Assembly: GCA_022786995.1 (NCBI GenBank)
Contig: JALFUW010000063.1
Coordinates: 1 to 35,438 of the forward strand
DNA length: 35,438 bases
Source of the DNA: Clostridiales bacterium
Lineage (GTDB): Bacteria; Bacillota; Clostridia; Oscillospirales; Oscillospiraceae
Direction: 5' to 3'
The position numbers and the translations under genes were made by a program. This document shows positions 23,856 to 32,688 of the stretch, piece after piece. Position 1 is the first letter of the stretch, and each line of letters starts with the position of its first letter. The notes under the pieces are model-generated. The model made no database searches and was not told where the DNA came from. It saw only the letters and a list, made by a program, of their open reading frames with translations.

Positions 23856-23922
23856 TGTATACCTTCTTTCTCATGATTGGCGTCTCAATACTCCCCATGG
23901 ACGCCTCCCGATTGGGTATACA
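23856..23922 (-). promoter_or_regulatory. Hairpin overlapping the hfq ribosome-binding site
   Basis: On the minus strand an 8-bp stem TGTATACC (23922-23915) / GGTATACA (23863-23856) encloses a 6-bp inner stem GGCGTC (23905-23900) / GACGCC (23884-23879). The distal strand includes the end of the AAGAAGG ribosome-binding site and stops one base before the hfq ATG (23854). If formed, it would mask translation start. The pairing is seen directly; regulation is inferred. No T run follows, so it is not a terminator. Confidence 0.5.
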
Positions 23923-23936
23923 CATCCTAGCAGATT

Positions 23937-24872
23937 TCAGCTGTCAGAATCGTAAATAATTTGTCGAGCGATGGACAGAATTTCTTCGTTTTTCTGCCCT
24001 GTCTGACGTTTCAGCCAGTGCAGCTTGGGATTGCGCCGGAACCAGGTCAGCTGGCGTTTGGCGTAATGGCGGCTGGATTTCTTCACTTCCTCCGCCGCCT
24101 GGGCGATGGTTTCCTCCCCATGGAGGGCACTAACAAACTCCTTGTAGCCGATGGCCTGCATGGCGGTGCACTTTGAAGGAATGCCGCTGGCAAGGAGGTT
24201 CTGAATTTCGGAAATCAGGCCCATTTCCAGCATGAGATCCACCCTTCTGTCAATACGGCGGTACAGCTCCGCCCGGTCGGCAAAGTCCAGACCCAGCCAC
24301 AGGGGGCTATACTTGGGTGGTATCTGCTGGGTTTTGCGGTTGTGCTCCGTGATGGTCTGCCCGGTTTCCAGATAGACCTCCAGCGCCCGGATGACGCGCT
24401 TTCGGTCAGACAGGTGAAGCCTCGCGGCGGCTTCCGGGTCGATGGAACGAAGCCAATTCAGCATAAATTCCATACCCTCGCTGTCTGCCTGGGCTTCCAG
24501 TTTTTCCCGCACCCCGGTGGCGGGGAAGGGGGCAAAGGCGTTTCCCCGGATGAGAGAATCCATGTAAAGCCCGGTGCCCCCGGCGATGATGGCGGTTTTC
24601 CCCCGGGCAACGATGTCGTCCACAATGGGAGCAGCCAGGCAGCAGTAGCGGCTGACGGAGAAGTCCTCATCCGGCTCCGCCACGTCGATCATGTGATGGG
24701 GGATGCCCTGCATTTCTTCTTCCGTGGGCTTGGCAGTGCCGATATCCATGCGTTTATATACCTGCATGGAGTCGCAGGACACCACTTCGCCGCTTAAGTC
24801 CTTGGCAAGCTCCACCGCCAGCGCGGTCTTCCCGGAGGCCGTCGGCCCGGCGATGCAGATAATGGGATTCAT
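23937..24872 (-). CDS. miaA: MiaA, tRNA dimethylallyltransferase
   Basis: A 311-residue enzyme that adds a dimethylallyl group to A37 of tRNAs reading codons that start with U; MiaB, encoded upstream, then methylthiolates it. Visible motifs are the P-loop GPTASGKT (residues 9-16), DSMQVYKRMDIGTAKPT, PHHMIDVAEPDEDFSVSRY, GGTGLYMDSLIRG, and the C-terminal RHYAKRQLTWFR. Length is standard. The ATG overlaps the stop of the CrtO-like gene by 4 bases, implying coupling. hfq follows after 82 bp. Confidence 0.97.
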   Translation of the reverse strand: MNPIICIAGPTASGKTALAVELAKDLSGEVVSCDSMQVYKRMDIGTAKPTEEEMQGIPHHMIDVAEPDEDFSVSRYCCLAAPIVDDIVARGKTAIIAGGTGLYMDSLIRGNAFAPFPATGVREKLEAQADSEGMEFMLNWLRSIDPEAAARLHLSDRKRVIRALEVYLETGQTITEHNRKTQQIPPKYSPLWLGLDFADRAELYRRIDRRVDLMLEMGLISEIQNLLASGIPSKCTAMQAIGYKEFVSALHGEETIAQAAEEVKKSSRHYAKRQLTWFRRNPKLHWLKRQTGQKNEEILSIARQIIYDSDS

Positions 24873-25423
24873 AGGCGTTTGCGCTCCTTGTCCAAAATAC
24901 GGATGAGTCTGGGGCGGTTGTAGCGCTGCAAGATGACGAAACAGCCGTCAAACAGGGCGGCAAGCCCTGAGGTGATCCAAAACACCCATGGTGCGCCAAA
25001 TACAGGGATCGTCAGAACCGGCAGAAAGCTGAGGAGCATGATCCATTCGTGAACCGCTTCGGAACAGCAGCAGGTGTGGATGACTTCCTCTATCGAATGC
25101 TTGCTGAGGTCAAAGGATTCCGGGGCATAGGTGGGAAGATACTTTTTCCACTGTTTTACCCGGAGCATCCCATAGAGTTTTTCTTCAAACCGTTTCTGCC
25201 GAAACCAGAAACCCGTCTCCGCTTCCATGCCCACGAGGGCGGGCACAATGGCTCCCACCAGAAGGCGCATGGCGAAGTGGTAAAAAATGGTTCCAAACGT
25301 GATTGCCAGCGACTCCAGAATCTCCGTGGGATACAGGTAGAACAGCACAGCGGTGAGCAGCGCCAAACCGCCGCTGAGAACCGTGGAAGCCTTCAGTTTC
25401 CAGGCAAAATCGTGCTTTTTCAT
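24869..25423 (-). CDS. CrtO-like integral membrane protein
   Basis: A 184-residue protein with about four hydrophobic segments: residues 12-30, 36-62, 125-140 and 143-165. It shows conserved blocks FHFAMRLLVG-type, KRFEEKLYGMLRVKQWKKYLPTY, the Cys/Glu/His cluster TCCCSEAVHEWI, and QRYNRPRLIRIL at the C-terminus. These match the family annotated as glycosyl-4,4'-diaponeurosporenoate acyltransferase (CrtO). No carotenoid genes are nearby, so that name probably does not describe its job; a membrane acyltransferase role is inference. It starts 6 bp after mutL and overlaps miaA by 4 bp, so it belongs to the operon. Confidence 0.72.
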   Translation of the reverse strand: MKKHDFAWKLKASTVLSGGLALLTAVLFYLYPTEILESLAITFGTIFYHFAMRLLVGAIVPALVGMEAETGFWFRQKRFEEKLYGMLRVKQWKKYLPTYAPESFDLSKHSIEEVIHTCCCSEAVHEWIMLLSFLPVLTIPVFGAPWVFWITSGLAALFDGCFVILQRYNRPRLIRILDKERKRL

Positions 25424-25429
25424 GTGGGC

Positions 25430-27460
25430 TTATACTCTCTTAAACTGCTTTTCCAGCTGCTTTTTGCTTAAGGATACGCAGATGGGCCGGCCGTGGGGGC
25501 AGTACTTAAGATCCTCCCGGGCCATAACCGCTTTGGCAACCGCCAGCAGTTCTTTCTCGTCGTTTTTCCAGCCGGCCTTGATAGCGGCCTTACAGGCCAC
25601 GGTGTGAAGTAGTGTGTCTCGCACAGTGTCCTTGCTTTCCCGTCGGCCGCTCAAAAGATCATCGGCGAGGGCCTCAATCGCTTCCGCCGCGGCGTCTGGG
25701 GACAAATCCATGGGAATCTGCCGCAGCAGCAGGGTGTTTTCTCCGAATTCCTCGATTTCAAAGCCCAGCTCTGCCAGCAGCGCGGTGTTATTCAGCAGTT
25801 CCCCCGCGGCGGCGGGATTTAAGCGCACGGGAATGGGTGTCAGCAGGCTCTGGGCGGAAATGGCCTCCTGATTGGCTTTCAGTTTTTCGAAGAGAATCCG
25901 CTCGTGGGCGGCGTGCTTGTCGATGAGGAAGGCGTCGTCGCCCTGCTCTACGAGGATGTAGGTGTTGTATAGCTCACCCACCAGACGCCACGGACTTTCC
26001 GGGGGCATATCCAATGCGGTCTGCTCCATCACAGGCTCCGATGGGGCGTCCTGGCAGGGTGGGCTGTTCTCTGCCTGCTGCAATTCGGGGGATTCGGCGG
26101 CTTGAGGGCAAGCCGCCCTACGGTTTTCGGTGGGAGGTTCCGGCTTATCGTCATGCAGTTGGGGCAGCATGACGAACTCCCGCAGGGGCATATTGTCCGC
26201 CTTGGGAATCTTCTGAGCCGCCGCTGCCGCCGCGGGCTGTTTGGGCTGAGGCGCTTCCTTCAGCGCGGCGGAGAAGGTTTTGTATTCCTCCGCCGTCATA
26301 GTGCGGAAGAAGGGCTCCTTCCTTGGCTCCCCTTTCAGGGGAGCTGTCACCGCAGGTGACTGAGGGGTGAACGCCCCTTTCGGAGGAGCTTCCGAAGGCG
26401 GCTGAGGGGAGGGGGCAGCCGGAGCGGCAGCAGAAACAGGCGCGGGCTGCTTGAACTGAACGGCGGGCCGGTCCGGCTTCTTGTTCAGTGCTCCCAGGAC
26501 ACCATAGTGCACGCAGTCAAATACCGCCTTTTCAGACAAAAATTTGACCTCGGTCTTCGCCGGGTGGACGTTTACATCCACGGCGCTGGCGGGCAGCCGC
26601 AGGTGAAGGACACAGGCGGGGAACTTGCCCACCATGATCTGATTGCGGTAGGCTTCCTCTAGGGCGGCGATCAGCAGCTTGGACTTCACCGGCCGGTCAT
26701 TGACGAAGAAGGTCTGCATACTCCGGCTGGGCCGGGCGTCTGTGGGCAGGGAAACGTAGCCCGTCAGGGTATAGCCCTCCCAGCGGCTCTCAACGCCCAC
26801 CATTTTGGCGCAGTCCCGCCCGTAGACGCAGTACATAGCGGCCTGCAAGCCGCCGGTTCCGGGAGTGGACAGCACCTGTTTGCCGTCCCGGAGAAACTGG
26901 AAGGCAACCTCCGGGTGGGCCAGGGCCTGCAGCTGCACGGCGGCGGCTACCCGGCTTCCTTCCACGGTGTCGGATTTCATAAATTTCATCCGGGCGGGGG
27001 TGTTGAAAAACATGTCCCGGACGAGAATGGTGGTGCCGTCGGGGCAGCCGGCTTCCGCTTCCTCGGTGATCTGTCCGGCTTCCAGATGGAGCTTGACGCC
27101 GGAAAGGCTTCCGGCGGTTTTGGTCATCAGGTCGATGCGGCTGACGGAGGCAATGGCGGCAAGGGCCTCGCCCCGGAAGCCCATGGTTCCAATGGCGGCC
27201 AAGTCTTCTTCGGTTCGCAGCTTGGAGGTGGCGTGGCGCAGAAAAGCTGTCCGTGCGTCCTCAGGAGACATTCCACAGCCGTTGTCCGTGACTCGGAGGA
27301 AGGTCATGCCGCCGTCCCGGATTTCGATGGTGACCTTGGAAGCCCCCGCGTCCACGGCGTTTTCCAGCAGCTCCTTGACGGCGCTGGCGGGCCGCTCCAC
27401 CACCTCACCGGCGGCGATCAGGTTGGCAACATGGGGGGATAATTGTTGAATTTTGGGCAT
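25430..27460 (-). CDS. mutL: MutL, DNA mismatch repair protein
   Basis: A 676-residue protein that couples MutS mismatch recognition to strand incision. The N-terminal GHKL ATPase shows ELLENAVDAGA, DNGCGM and GFRGEALAAIASV. A long Pro/Ala-rich linker covers about 330-490. The C-terminal domain has the endonuclease motif DKHAAHERILFE (starting D514, canonical DQHA with Q to K) and CPHGRP near the end, so it should nick DNA itself. Two stretches of the linker (about residues 349-379 and 444-454) are encoded by DNA resembling intergenic palindromic repeats. It follows the CPBP gene by 4 bp. Confidence 0.96.
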   Translation of the reverse strand: MPKIQQLSPHVANLIAAGEVVERPASAVKELLENAVDAGASKVTIEIRDGGMTFLRVTDNGCGMSPEDARTAFLRHATSKLRTEEDLAAIGTMGFRGEALAAIASVSRIDLMTKTAGSLSGVKLHLEAGQITEEAEAGCPDGTTILVRDMFFNTPARMKFMKSDTVEGSRVAAAVQLQALAHPEVAFQFLRDGKQVLSTPGTGGLQAAMYCVYGRDCAKMVGVESRWEGYTLTGYVSLPTDARPSRSMQTFFVNDRPVKSKLLIAALEEAYRNQIMVGKFPACVLHLRLPASAVDVNVHPAKTEVKFLSEKAVFDCVHYGVLGALNKKPDRPAVQFKQPAPVSAAAPAAPSPQPPSEAPPKGAFTPQSPAVTAPLKGEPRKEPFFRTMTAEEYKTFSAALKEAPQPKQPAAAAAAQKIPKADNMPLREFVMLPQLHDDKPEPPTENRRAACPQAAESPELQQAENSPPCQDAPSEPVMEQTALDMPPESPWRLVGELYNTYILVEQGDDAFLIDKHAAHERILFEKLKANQEAISAQSLLTPIPVRLNPAAAGELLNNTALLAELGFEIEEFGENTLLLRQIPMDLSPDAAAEAIEALADDLLSGRRESKDTVRDTLLHTVACKAAIKAGWKNDEKELLAVAKAVMAREDLKYCPHGRPICVSLSKKQLEKQFKRV
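26099..26128. repeat. Short palindromic repeat piece within mutL
   Basis: CGGCTTGAGGGCAAGCCGCC followed by CTACGG resembles one half of the GTAGGG...CCCTAC element, here translated in frame as part of the MutL linker. Confidence 0.45.
26322..26413. repeat. CCTTCCCC/GGGGAG-type repeat inserted in the mutL linker
   Basis: Two consecutive hairpin units, CTCCCCTTTCAGGGGAG with GTCACCGCAGGTGAC then TGAGGGG, and CCCCTTTCGGAGGAG with TTCCGAAGGCGG then TGAGGGG, have the form of intergenic repeats found in related genomes. They are in frame and encode part of the Pro-rich MutL linker (about residues 349-379). Confidence 0.6.
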
Positions 27461-27464
27461 AAAA

Positions 27465-28163
27465 TCACCTCCAAGAGGTCAGGGTAATGAAATTCACCGT
27501 GGCGTGAATGGCGATGGGGGCGAAAATGGTGTCCGCCTTGGTATAGCTCCAGGCCAGGCACAGCCCGGCGGGCAGGTATTGCAGCACCGCCATGAGGATT
27601 TCCAGCGGGGTGTACTGCCCGGCGTAGCCCAGAATGTGAATCAGCGCAAAGGCCAGCATGGACACGAGGTAGGCCGCCCAGTGGGACTTTCCGTAGAGAT
27701 TCCGAAAAATCAGCCCCCGGAAAATGCACTCCTCCACCGGTGGTACCAGCAGCACCGTGCCGATGATGACCAGCAGACGGCTGTCCTGCCCCATTGCGGC
27801 AATGGCGGAATTGTTGTAATTGGAAAATCCCGGCACCAGCAGGCCGATGACCCGATTGGTCACCAGCATACAGGCGTAGTAGGCCGCCAGACCCAGAATC
27901 ACCGCCTGACACAGGTAGGCCGGGTGCCGGACGGCTTGTGCCACAGCGCTGCCAAGAAAACTGTGAAAAATCAGCAGGACCGCGAGAAAATTAATGAGGT
28001 AGAATACAAAATTCAGTTCCGCTTCCCGCAGGGGAACGGACAGGCGATCATTCAGCATGGTCAGAAGCACCGGCAGCAGCAGAAGCTGAAAGGCAAGGTA
28101 GCAAAACCCGCCCACCGTCTCCTGGGCGCTGGGACAGGAGCGTGCAGAAATACGTTTACTCAT
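27465..28163 (-). CDS. CPBP-family intramembrane metalloprotease
   Basis: A 232-residue membrane protein with about six to seven hydrophobic segments. The CPBP/Abi (CAAX-protease-like) motifs are present: EExxxR as E144-E145-CIF-R149 in PVEECIFRGLIFRNL, the second motif in FALIHILGY, and the third in IHATVNFI. Bacterial relatives cleave membrane proteins or peptides and some act in bacteriocin self-immunity. It lies between mutS (8 bp) and mutL (4 bp), so it is cotranscribed with them, although no link to mismatch repair is known to me. Its substrate is unknown. Confidence 0.88.
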   Translation of the reverse strand: MSKRISARSCPSAQETVGGFCYLAFQLLLLPVLLTMLNDRLSVPLREAELNFVFYLINFLAVLLIFHSFLGSAVAQAVRHPAYLCQAVILGLAAYYACMLVTNRVIGLLVPGFSNYNNSAIAAMGQDSRLLVIIGTVLLVPPVEECIFRGLIFRNLYGKSHWAAYLVSMLAFALIHILGYAGQYTPLEILMAVLQYLPAGLCLAWSYTKADTIFAPIAIHATVNFITLTSWR

Positions 28164-28171
28164 AAATTATA

Positions 28172-30775
28172 CTAATCCAGCAGCTTTTTCAGCTTGTAGA
28201 GTTCGTTCATGGCTTCAATGGGGGTGAGTGTCTCCACGGTAATGGAAGACAGGGCGGAAATCACCTGCTGGCCCGTTAAGTCCATCATGCTGACCTGATC
28301 GTCAGGTTCTTTCACAGCGGCGGGGGCGGGAGCAGAACCTTCGGCTTCCAGCTCGGCGAGAATTTCCCGGGCACGGGTAATGACCACATTGGGGATACCC
28401 GCCAGCTTGGCGACCTCGATGCCGTAGCTGTCGTCTGCCGCGCCGGGGACGATTTTTCGCAGGAAAATCATCTGTTCTCCCCGCTTTTTCACGGCGATGT
28501 TGTAATTTTTAACATTGGGCAGCTTTTCTTCCATGGTGGACAGCTCGTGATAATGGGTTGCAAACAAGGTCTTTGCGCCTAAACGCCGGGGATTTGCGGC
28601 GTATTCCAGAACGGCACGGGCAATGGCCATGCCGTCGTAAGTGGAGGTTCCCCGGCCAATCTCGTCCAGAATTAAAAGGGAGCGGGAGGTGGCGTATTTC
28701 AATATGGTAGCAACCTCCGCCATCTCCACCATGAAGGTGGACTGGCCGGAGGCCAGGTCGTCGCTGGCGCCGATGCGGGTGAATACCCGGTCTACGAGGC
28801 CGATTTTCGCGGCCCGGGCGGGTACAAAGGAACCCATCTGGGCCATGAGCACGATGAGGGCCACCTGCCGCATATAGGTGGATTTACCCGCCATGTTGGG
28901 GCCGGTGATGATGGCAACCTGATTGTCTTCGCTGCCTAAGTTGGTGTCGTTGGGCACGAACAGAGTGTCCTTGAGCACCGCCTCCACCACAGGATGCCGT
29001 CCGTCGGTGATGGAAATTTCCCGCCCGAGGGTAATTTCCGGGCGGCAGTAGCCCCGCTGCACCGCAACAGCGGCGAGGGAACACAGCACGTCGGCGGCTG
29101 CTACCGCCTGAGCGGTCAGCTGCACCCGGGCTGCCTGCTGGGCCAGGTGTTCCCGGAGCCTGGTGAAAATCTGGTATTCCAGTGCTGTCAGCCGATCCTT
29201 GGCCGTGAGCACCTGATTTTCCAGCTCTTTCAGCTCCTGGGTGATGTAACGTTCGCAGTTGGCAAGGGTCTGCTTGCGGATGTAGGTTTCCGGCACCTGA
29301 TCCATAAAGGACTTGGATACTTCAATATAATAGCCAAATACTCGGTTAAAGCCCACTTTCAAGGTACGGATGCCGGTTTTCTCCCGCTCGCTGGCTTCAA
29401 TGGCGGCGATGGTGCCGCTGCCGCCCTCCATAATGTCCCGGAGCCGGTCGGCTTCGGCGTCCGCGCCCTTGCGGATGATGCCGCCCTCCCGGACGGTCAG
29501 GGGCGGCTCGTCCACGATGGTGCGCTCAATCAGGTCGGCGCAGTCCGTCAGGGGATCGATGGCCTGTTCCAGTTTTTGGAGCATGGGCGCGCCGCAGCCC
29601 TGCAGCTGGCGCTTGACCTCCGGCAAGGCCCGGAAGCCCCGGGCAAGGCCCAATAGATCCCGGCAGTTGACGGTACCGGTGACGATCCGGGTCATGACCC
29701 GCTCCAAGTCGGTCACATCCCGCAGGGCTTCTTCCAGTTCGCCCCGGAGGATCACATTGTCCACCAGATCCCCCACAGCGGCGTGGCGGCGGGTGATTTC
29801 CACCGGGTCCAGCAGGGGCTTTTCTAACCAGGAGCGCAGCAGCCGTCCACCCATGGCGGTGTGGGTTTTGTCCAGAACCCACAGAAGGGTGCCTTTTTTC
29901 TCCTTGGAGCGCATGGTCTCCGTCAGTTCCAGATTTCGCCGGGCGTCTAGGTCCAGTTCCATGAATTTTCCGGTGGTATAGTATTGCAGCTGACGGATGT
30001 GGGCTAGGTCATTTTTTTGCAGGGTCAGCAGGGTTTGCAGCAACGCGCCGCTGGCAATGACGGCGGCGGGCATACCCGCCAGCCCCAGCTGGGCAAGGTT
30101 CTGCCCAAAATGCCGCTCCAGCAATTCTTCGCTGTTTTCGAGCTTAAAAAGCTCGCTTTTTCCCTCGTCCACGCAGCAGTTTAACCGTCGGAACAGGGCG
30201 TCCTCGATAGGCTCGCAATCAACGCCGGTGCCGTAACGCATGACCTCGCTGGGAGAGAAACGGCCCAGCTCTGAGGCCACATTCTGGGCATCTGCGCAGA
30301 CCGTGGCGAAAAACGCGCCGGTGGACACGTCGCAGAAGGCAAGACCGAATTTGCCGCCCTCGCCGTAAACGCAGCCCATGTAGTTATTCTTGTTTTCGTC
30401 CAGCATGCAGCTTTCCGTCACGGTGCCGGGGGTGACAATGCGGGTGATGTCCCGCTCCACCAGCCCCTTCGCCAGCGCTGGATCTTCCATCTGCTCGCAG
30501 ATGGCAACCTTGTAGCCCTTCTGCACTAAGCGGGCGATGTAGGAATCCACGCTGTGGTAGGGCACGCCGCACATGGGGGTCTGCTCCTCCTTGGGCTTGC
30601 TGCGATCCCGGCTGGTGAGGGTTAAGTCCAGCTCCCGGGCAGCCAGCTTGGCGTCCTCGTTGAACATCTCATAGAAGTCGCCCAGACGGAAAAACAGGAT
30701 GCAGTCCTGATTTTGCTCTTTGATTTGCTGATACTGCCGCTGCATGGGCGTCAGTTCTTTTTCGGGCTTTGCCAT
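28172..30775 (-). CDS. mutS: MutS, DNA mismatch recognition ATPase
   Basis: An 867-residue MutS1. The N-terminal mismatch-reading domain has the FYE motif (F34-Y35-E36 in RLGDFYEMF). Connector, lever and clamp domains follow. The C-terminal ATPase shows Walker A GPNMAGKST (from G625) and LLILDEIGRGTSTYDGMAIA, closing with an ATHYHEL switch. Length is standard. It starts 184 bp after miaB, with a palindromic repeat in that gap. Confidence 0.97.
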   Translation of the reverse strand: MAKPEKELTPMQRQYQQIKEQNQDCILFFRLGDFYEMFNEDAKLAARELDLTLTSRDRSKPKEEQTPMCGVPYHSVDSYIARLVQKGYKVAICEQMEDPALAKGLVERDITRIVTPGTVTESCMLDENKNNYMGCVYGEGGKFGLAFCDVSTGAFFATVCADAQNVASELGRFSPSEVMRYGTGVDCEPIEDALFRRLNCCVDEGKSELFKLENSEELLERHFGQNLAQLGLAGMPAAVIASGALLQTLLTLQKNDLAHIRQLQYYTTGKFMELDLDARRNLELTETMRSKEKKGTLLWVLDKTHTAMGGRLLRSWLEKPLLDPVEITRRHAAVGDLVDNVILRGELEEALRDVTDLERVMTRIVTGTVNCRDLLGLARGFRALPEVKRQLQGCGAPMLQKLEQAIDPLTDCADLIERTIVDEPPLTVREGGIIRKGADAEADRLRDIMEGGSGTIAAIEASEREKTGIRTLKVGFNRVFGYYIEVSKSFMDQVPETYIRKQTLANCERYITQELKELENQVLTAKDRLTALEYQIFTRLREHLAQQAARVQLTAQAVAAADVLCSLAAVAVQRGYCRPEITLGREISITDGRHPVVEAVLKDTLFVPNDTNLGSEDNQVAIITGPNMAGKSTYMRQVALIVLMAQMGSFVPARAAKIGLVDRVFTRIGASDDLASGQSTFMVEMAEVATILKYATSRSLLILDEIGRGTSTYDGMAIARAVLEYAANPRRLGAKTLFATHYHELSTMEEKLPNVKNYNIAVKKRGEQMIFLRKIVPGAADDSYGIEVAKLAGIPNVVITRAREILAELEAEGSAPAPAAVKEPDDQVSMMDLTGQQVISALSSITVETLTPIEAMNELYKLKKLLD

Positions 30776-30839
30776 TGGCGTAACCTCTTTCTATAGCGAA
30801 TGATATCGGGAAATGCGGGTGAAGAAACGGCGTGCGTGT

Positions 30840-30949
30840 GTAGGGCGGAGTTATGACTCCGCCGACCACATTCTGGTTTTGAACATCTGATCTTCAACGG
30901 AACGGCTCCGGGATCGTAAGGGGTCGGCGCGGTCATGACCGCGCCCTAC
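30840..30949. repeat. GTAGGG-type palindromic element in the miaB-mutS gap
   Basis: A 110-bp unit bounded by GTAGGGCG (30840-30847) and CGCCCTAC (30942-30949), with small palindromes just inside each end (GGCGGAGTTATGACTCCGCC; GGCGCGGTCATGACCGCGCC). It is the same design as the complete copy at 6724-6800 but with different arm sequences and a longer middle. It fills most of the spacer between miaB and mutS. Confidence 0.75.
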
Positions 30950-30959
30950 GAAAGGAGAA

Positions 30960-32366
30960 CTACATTGTCAGTTCAGCGGATAAACTCCACGTTGTTGCTC
31001 CAGTAATGGTGAGGTTGCGGTAGGTGCCGATCAGCGCATCGTCTCCCGCAAAGCGCACCAGCCGTCCACCCTCGGTTCGGGCGGTGAGCATATCCTTGTC
31101 CCGTCCATCTACCAGACAGCGCATGGTTTTTCCGATATAATTGTTATGAATCTCCTCAGAAATGGCGTTCTGTACCGCGCAGAGCCTGTCAAACCGGCGG
31201 TTTTTCTCCTCCTTGGGGGTGGGATCCTCCATGGTGGCGGCAGGGGTGCCGGGACGGGGGGAGAAGATGAAGGTGAACAGGCTGTCGTAGTGTACCTGAG
31301 AAATGAGGGAAATGGTCTGCTCAAATTCTTCCTCGGTTTCGCCGGGGAATCCCACGATGACATCGGAGGTCAGCACCAGCTCGGGCATGACTTTTTTCGC
31401 GTAGTTTACTTTTTTCAGATAGGTTTCCCGGTCGTAGTGCCGGTTCATGGCCTTCAGCACCCGGCTGGAGCCGGACTGGAAGGGCAGATGGAGCTGCTTG
31501 GCGATTTTCGGGTACTTCGCCATGGTGTCAAACAGCTTCTCGGATGCGTCTCTGGGGTGGCTGGTCATGAAACGAATGAGAAAGTCACCGGGAAGCTGGG
31601 CAATGGCTTCCAAAAGGTCGGCAAAATCCTTTCCCTCGGGCAGGTCTTTTCCGTAGGAGTTGACATTCTGGCCCAGCAGCGTGATCTCTTTGGCTCCGTT
31701 TTCAATGAGGCAGCGGCACTCGGCGAGGATGTCCTCAAATGTCCGGCTGCGCTCCCGGCCCCGGACGTAGGGCACGATGCAGTAGGTGCAGAAATTGTTG
31801 CAGCCGTACATGATGGACACCCACGCCTTTAACTTCGAGTCCCGCACCTGGGGGATGCCTTCGGCGATGGAGCCCGGCTCGTCGGCAATGAAGAACTGCC
31901 TTTTTTTGCCGCTAAGTACATTCCACAGGATCTCCGGGAACTGCCACAGGTGGTGGGTGGAGAACACGCCGTCCACATGGGGGTAGCTCTTTTTGATACG
32001 ATCGGAGACCTTGGTTTCGCCTGCCATGCAGCCACACAGGAAGATTTTCTGTCCGGGGTGGCGGCGCTTGGTGTGGGTCAGGGCGCCCAGGTTGCCAAAA
32101 ACCCGCTGCTCCGCGTGCTCCCGGATGGCGCAGGTGTTCATAATGACCACATCCGCGCCCTCGGCCTCTGTACCGATGGCATAGCCGCTCTGTGCCAAGT
32201 AGCCACGGAGTTTTTCGGAGTCGGCTTCGTTCTGCTGACAGCCGTAGGTTTCCACATAGGCGGTGGGGGTAATGCCTTTATCCCGCCAGTAGGCGGCGAT
32301 TTTATCACAGCAGGCAAACTGGTTATCCAGCTGTTCCTGAGAAATGACGGTGGTTTTGGTATTCAT
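30960..32366 (-). CDS. miaB: MiaB, tRNA-2-methylthio-N6-dimethylallyladenosine synthase
   Basis: A 468-residue radical-SAM methylthiotransferase that acts on i6A37 made by MiaA. The N-terminal domain holds the first cluster ligands (ETYGCQQNEADSEK; NTCAIREHAEQRVFG; CGCMAG). The radical-SAM motif is CxxxCxxC in NNFCTYCIVPYVRGRERSR. A TRAM domain covers about the last 65 residues (MRCLVDGRDKDMLTARTEGG). I chose ATG 32366 (MNTKTTVISQEQLD) because AAAGGAG lies 6 bases upstream; a longer start runs through the promoter. It is the first gene of the mutS-mutL-miaA-hfq group. Confidence 0.95.
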   Translation of the reverse strand: MNTKTTVISQEQLDNQFACCDKIAAYWRDKGITPTAYVETYGCQQNEADSEKLRGYLAQSGYAIGTEAEGADVVIMNTCAIREHAEQRVFGNLGALTHTKRRHPGQKIFLCGCMAGETKVSDRIKKSYPHVDGVFSTHHLWQFPEILWNVLSGKKRQFFIADEPGSIAEGIPQVRDSKLKAWVSIMYGCNNFCTYCIVPYVRGRERSRTFEDILAECRCLIENGAKEITLLGQNVNSYGKDLPEGKDFADLLEAIAQLPGDFLIRFMTSHPRDASEKLFDTMAKYPKIAKQLHLPFQSGSSRVLKAMNRHYDRETYLKKVNYAKKVMPELVLTSDVIVGFPGETEEEFEQTISLISQVHYDSLFTFIFSPRPGTPAATMEDPTPKEEKNRRFDRLCAVQNAISEEIHNNYIGKTMRCLVDGRDKDMLTARTEGGRLVRFAGDDALIGTYRNLTITGATTWSLSAELTM

Positions 32367-32401
32367 AAGCGGCTCCTTTGCGGACAATATCTCAACTATA
32401 A

Positions 32402-32430
32402 ATAATAGCATTTTTTCGGGGTGTTTGCAA
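32402..32430 (-). promoter_or_regulatory. Promoter of the miaB-mutS-mutL group
   Basis: On the minus strand: TTGCAA (32430-32425), 17-bp spacer, TATTAT (32407-32402). The start of miaB follows after about 36 bp. Confidence 0.75.
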
Positions 32431-32506
32431 GTGTGAAAATGAAGGAAAAAGCCTTCGTTTGGAGAAAGGCGTTGCTGAGGTAAAGGTGAATTTATCTGAG
32501 CACTCT

Positions 32507-32616
32507 GTCATCCTGAGCGAGCGTAAGCGAGTCGAAGGATCTACGCATTTCGTTGTCCTTTGCAGTCCATTCCGTGCCAAGATCCCTCGACTCGGCTTCG
32601 CCTTCCTCGGGATGAC
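32507..32616. repeat. GTCATCCTGAG-type palindromic element
   Basis: A 110-bp unit bounded by GTCATCCTGAG (from 32507) and CTCGGGATGAC (to 32616). Nested inside are GAGTCGAAGGATCT and AGATCCCTCGACTC (the latter starting AAGATCC). It occupies the divergent gap between miaB and the PPIC isomerase gene. No gene is seen in 32431-32688. Confidence 0.75.
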
Positions 32617-32688
32617 ACGGTTTTCTTAGTCAGATAATGCACAATTAAGAGGAATAAGCCTCCAAATGTAAATATTCTGTGTCAACCG

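Noticed and set aside
24869..25423. Carotenoid biosynthesis locus, from the CrtO-like protein
   Set aside because: No other carotenoid gene is in the window and the gene is embedded in the mutL-miaA operon; only the family resemblance is supported.
27465..28163. Bacteriocin immunity system, from the CPBP protease
   Set aside because: No precursor peptide, exporter or modification gene lies near it; its neighbours are mutS and mutL.
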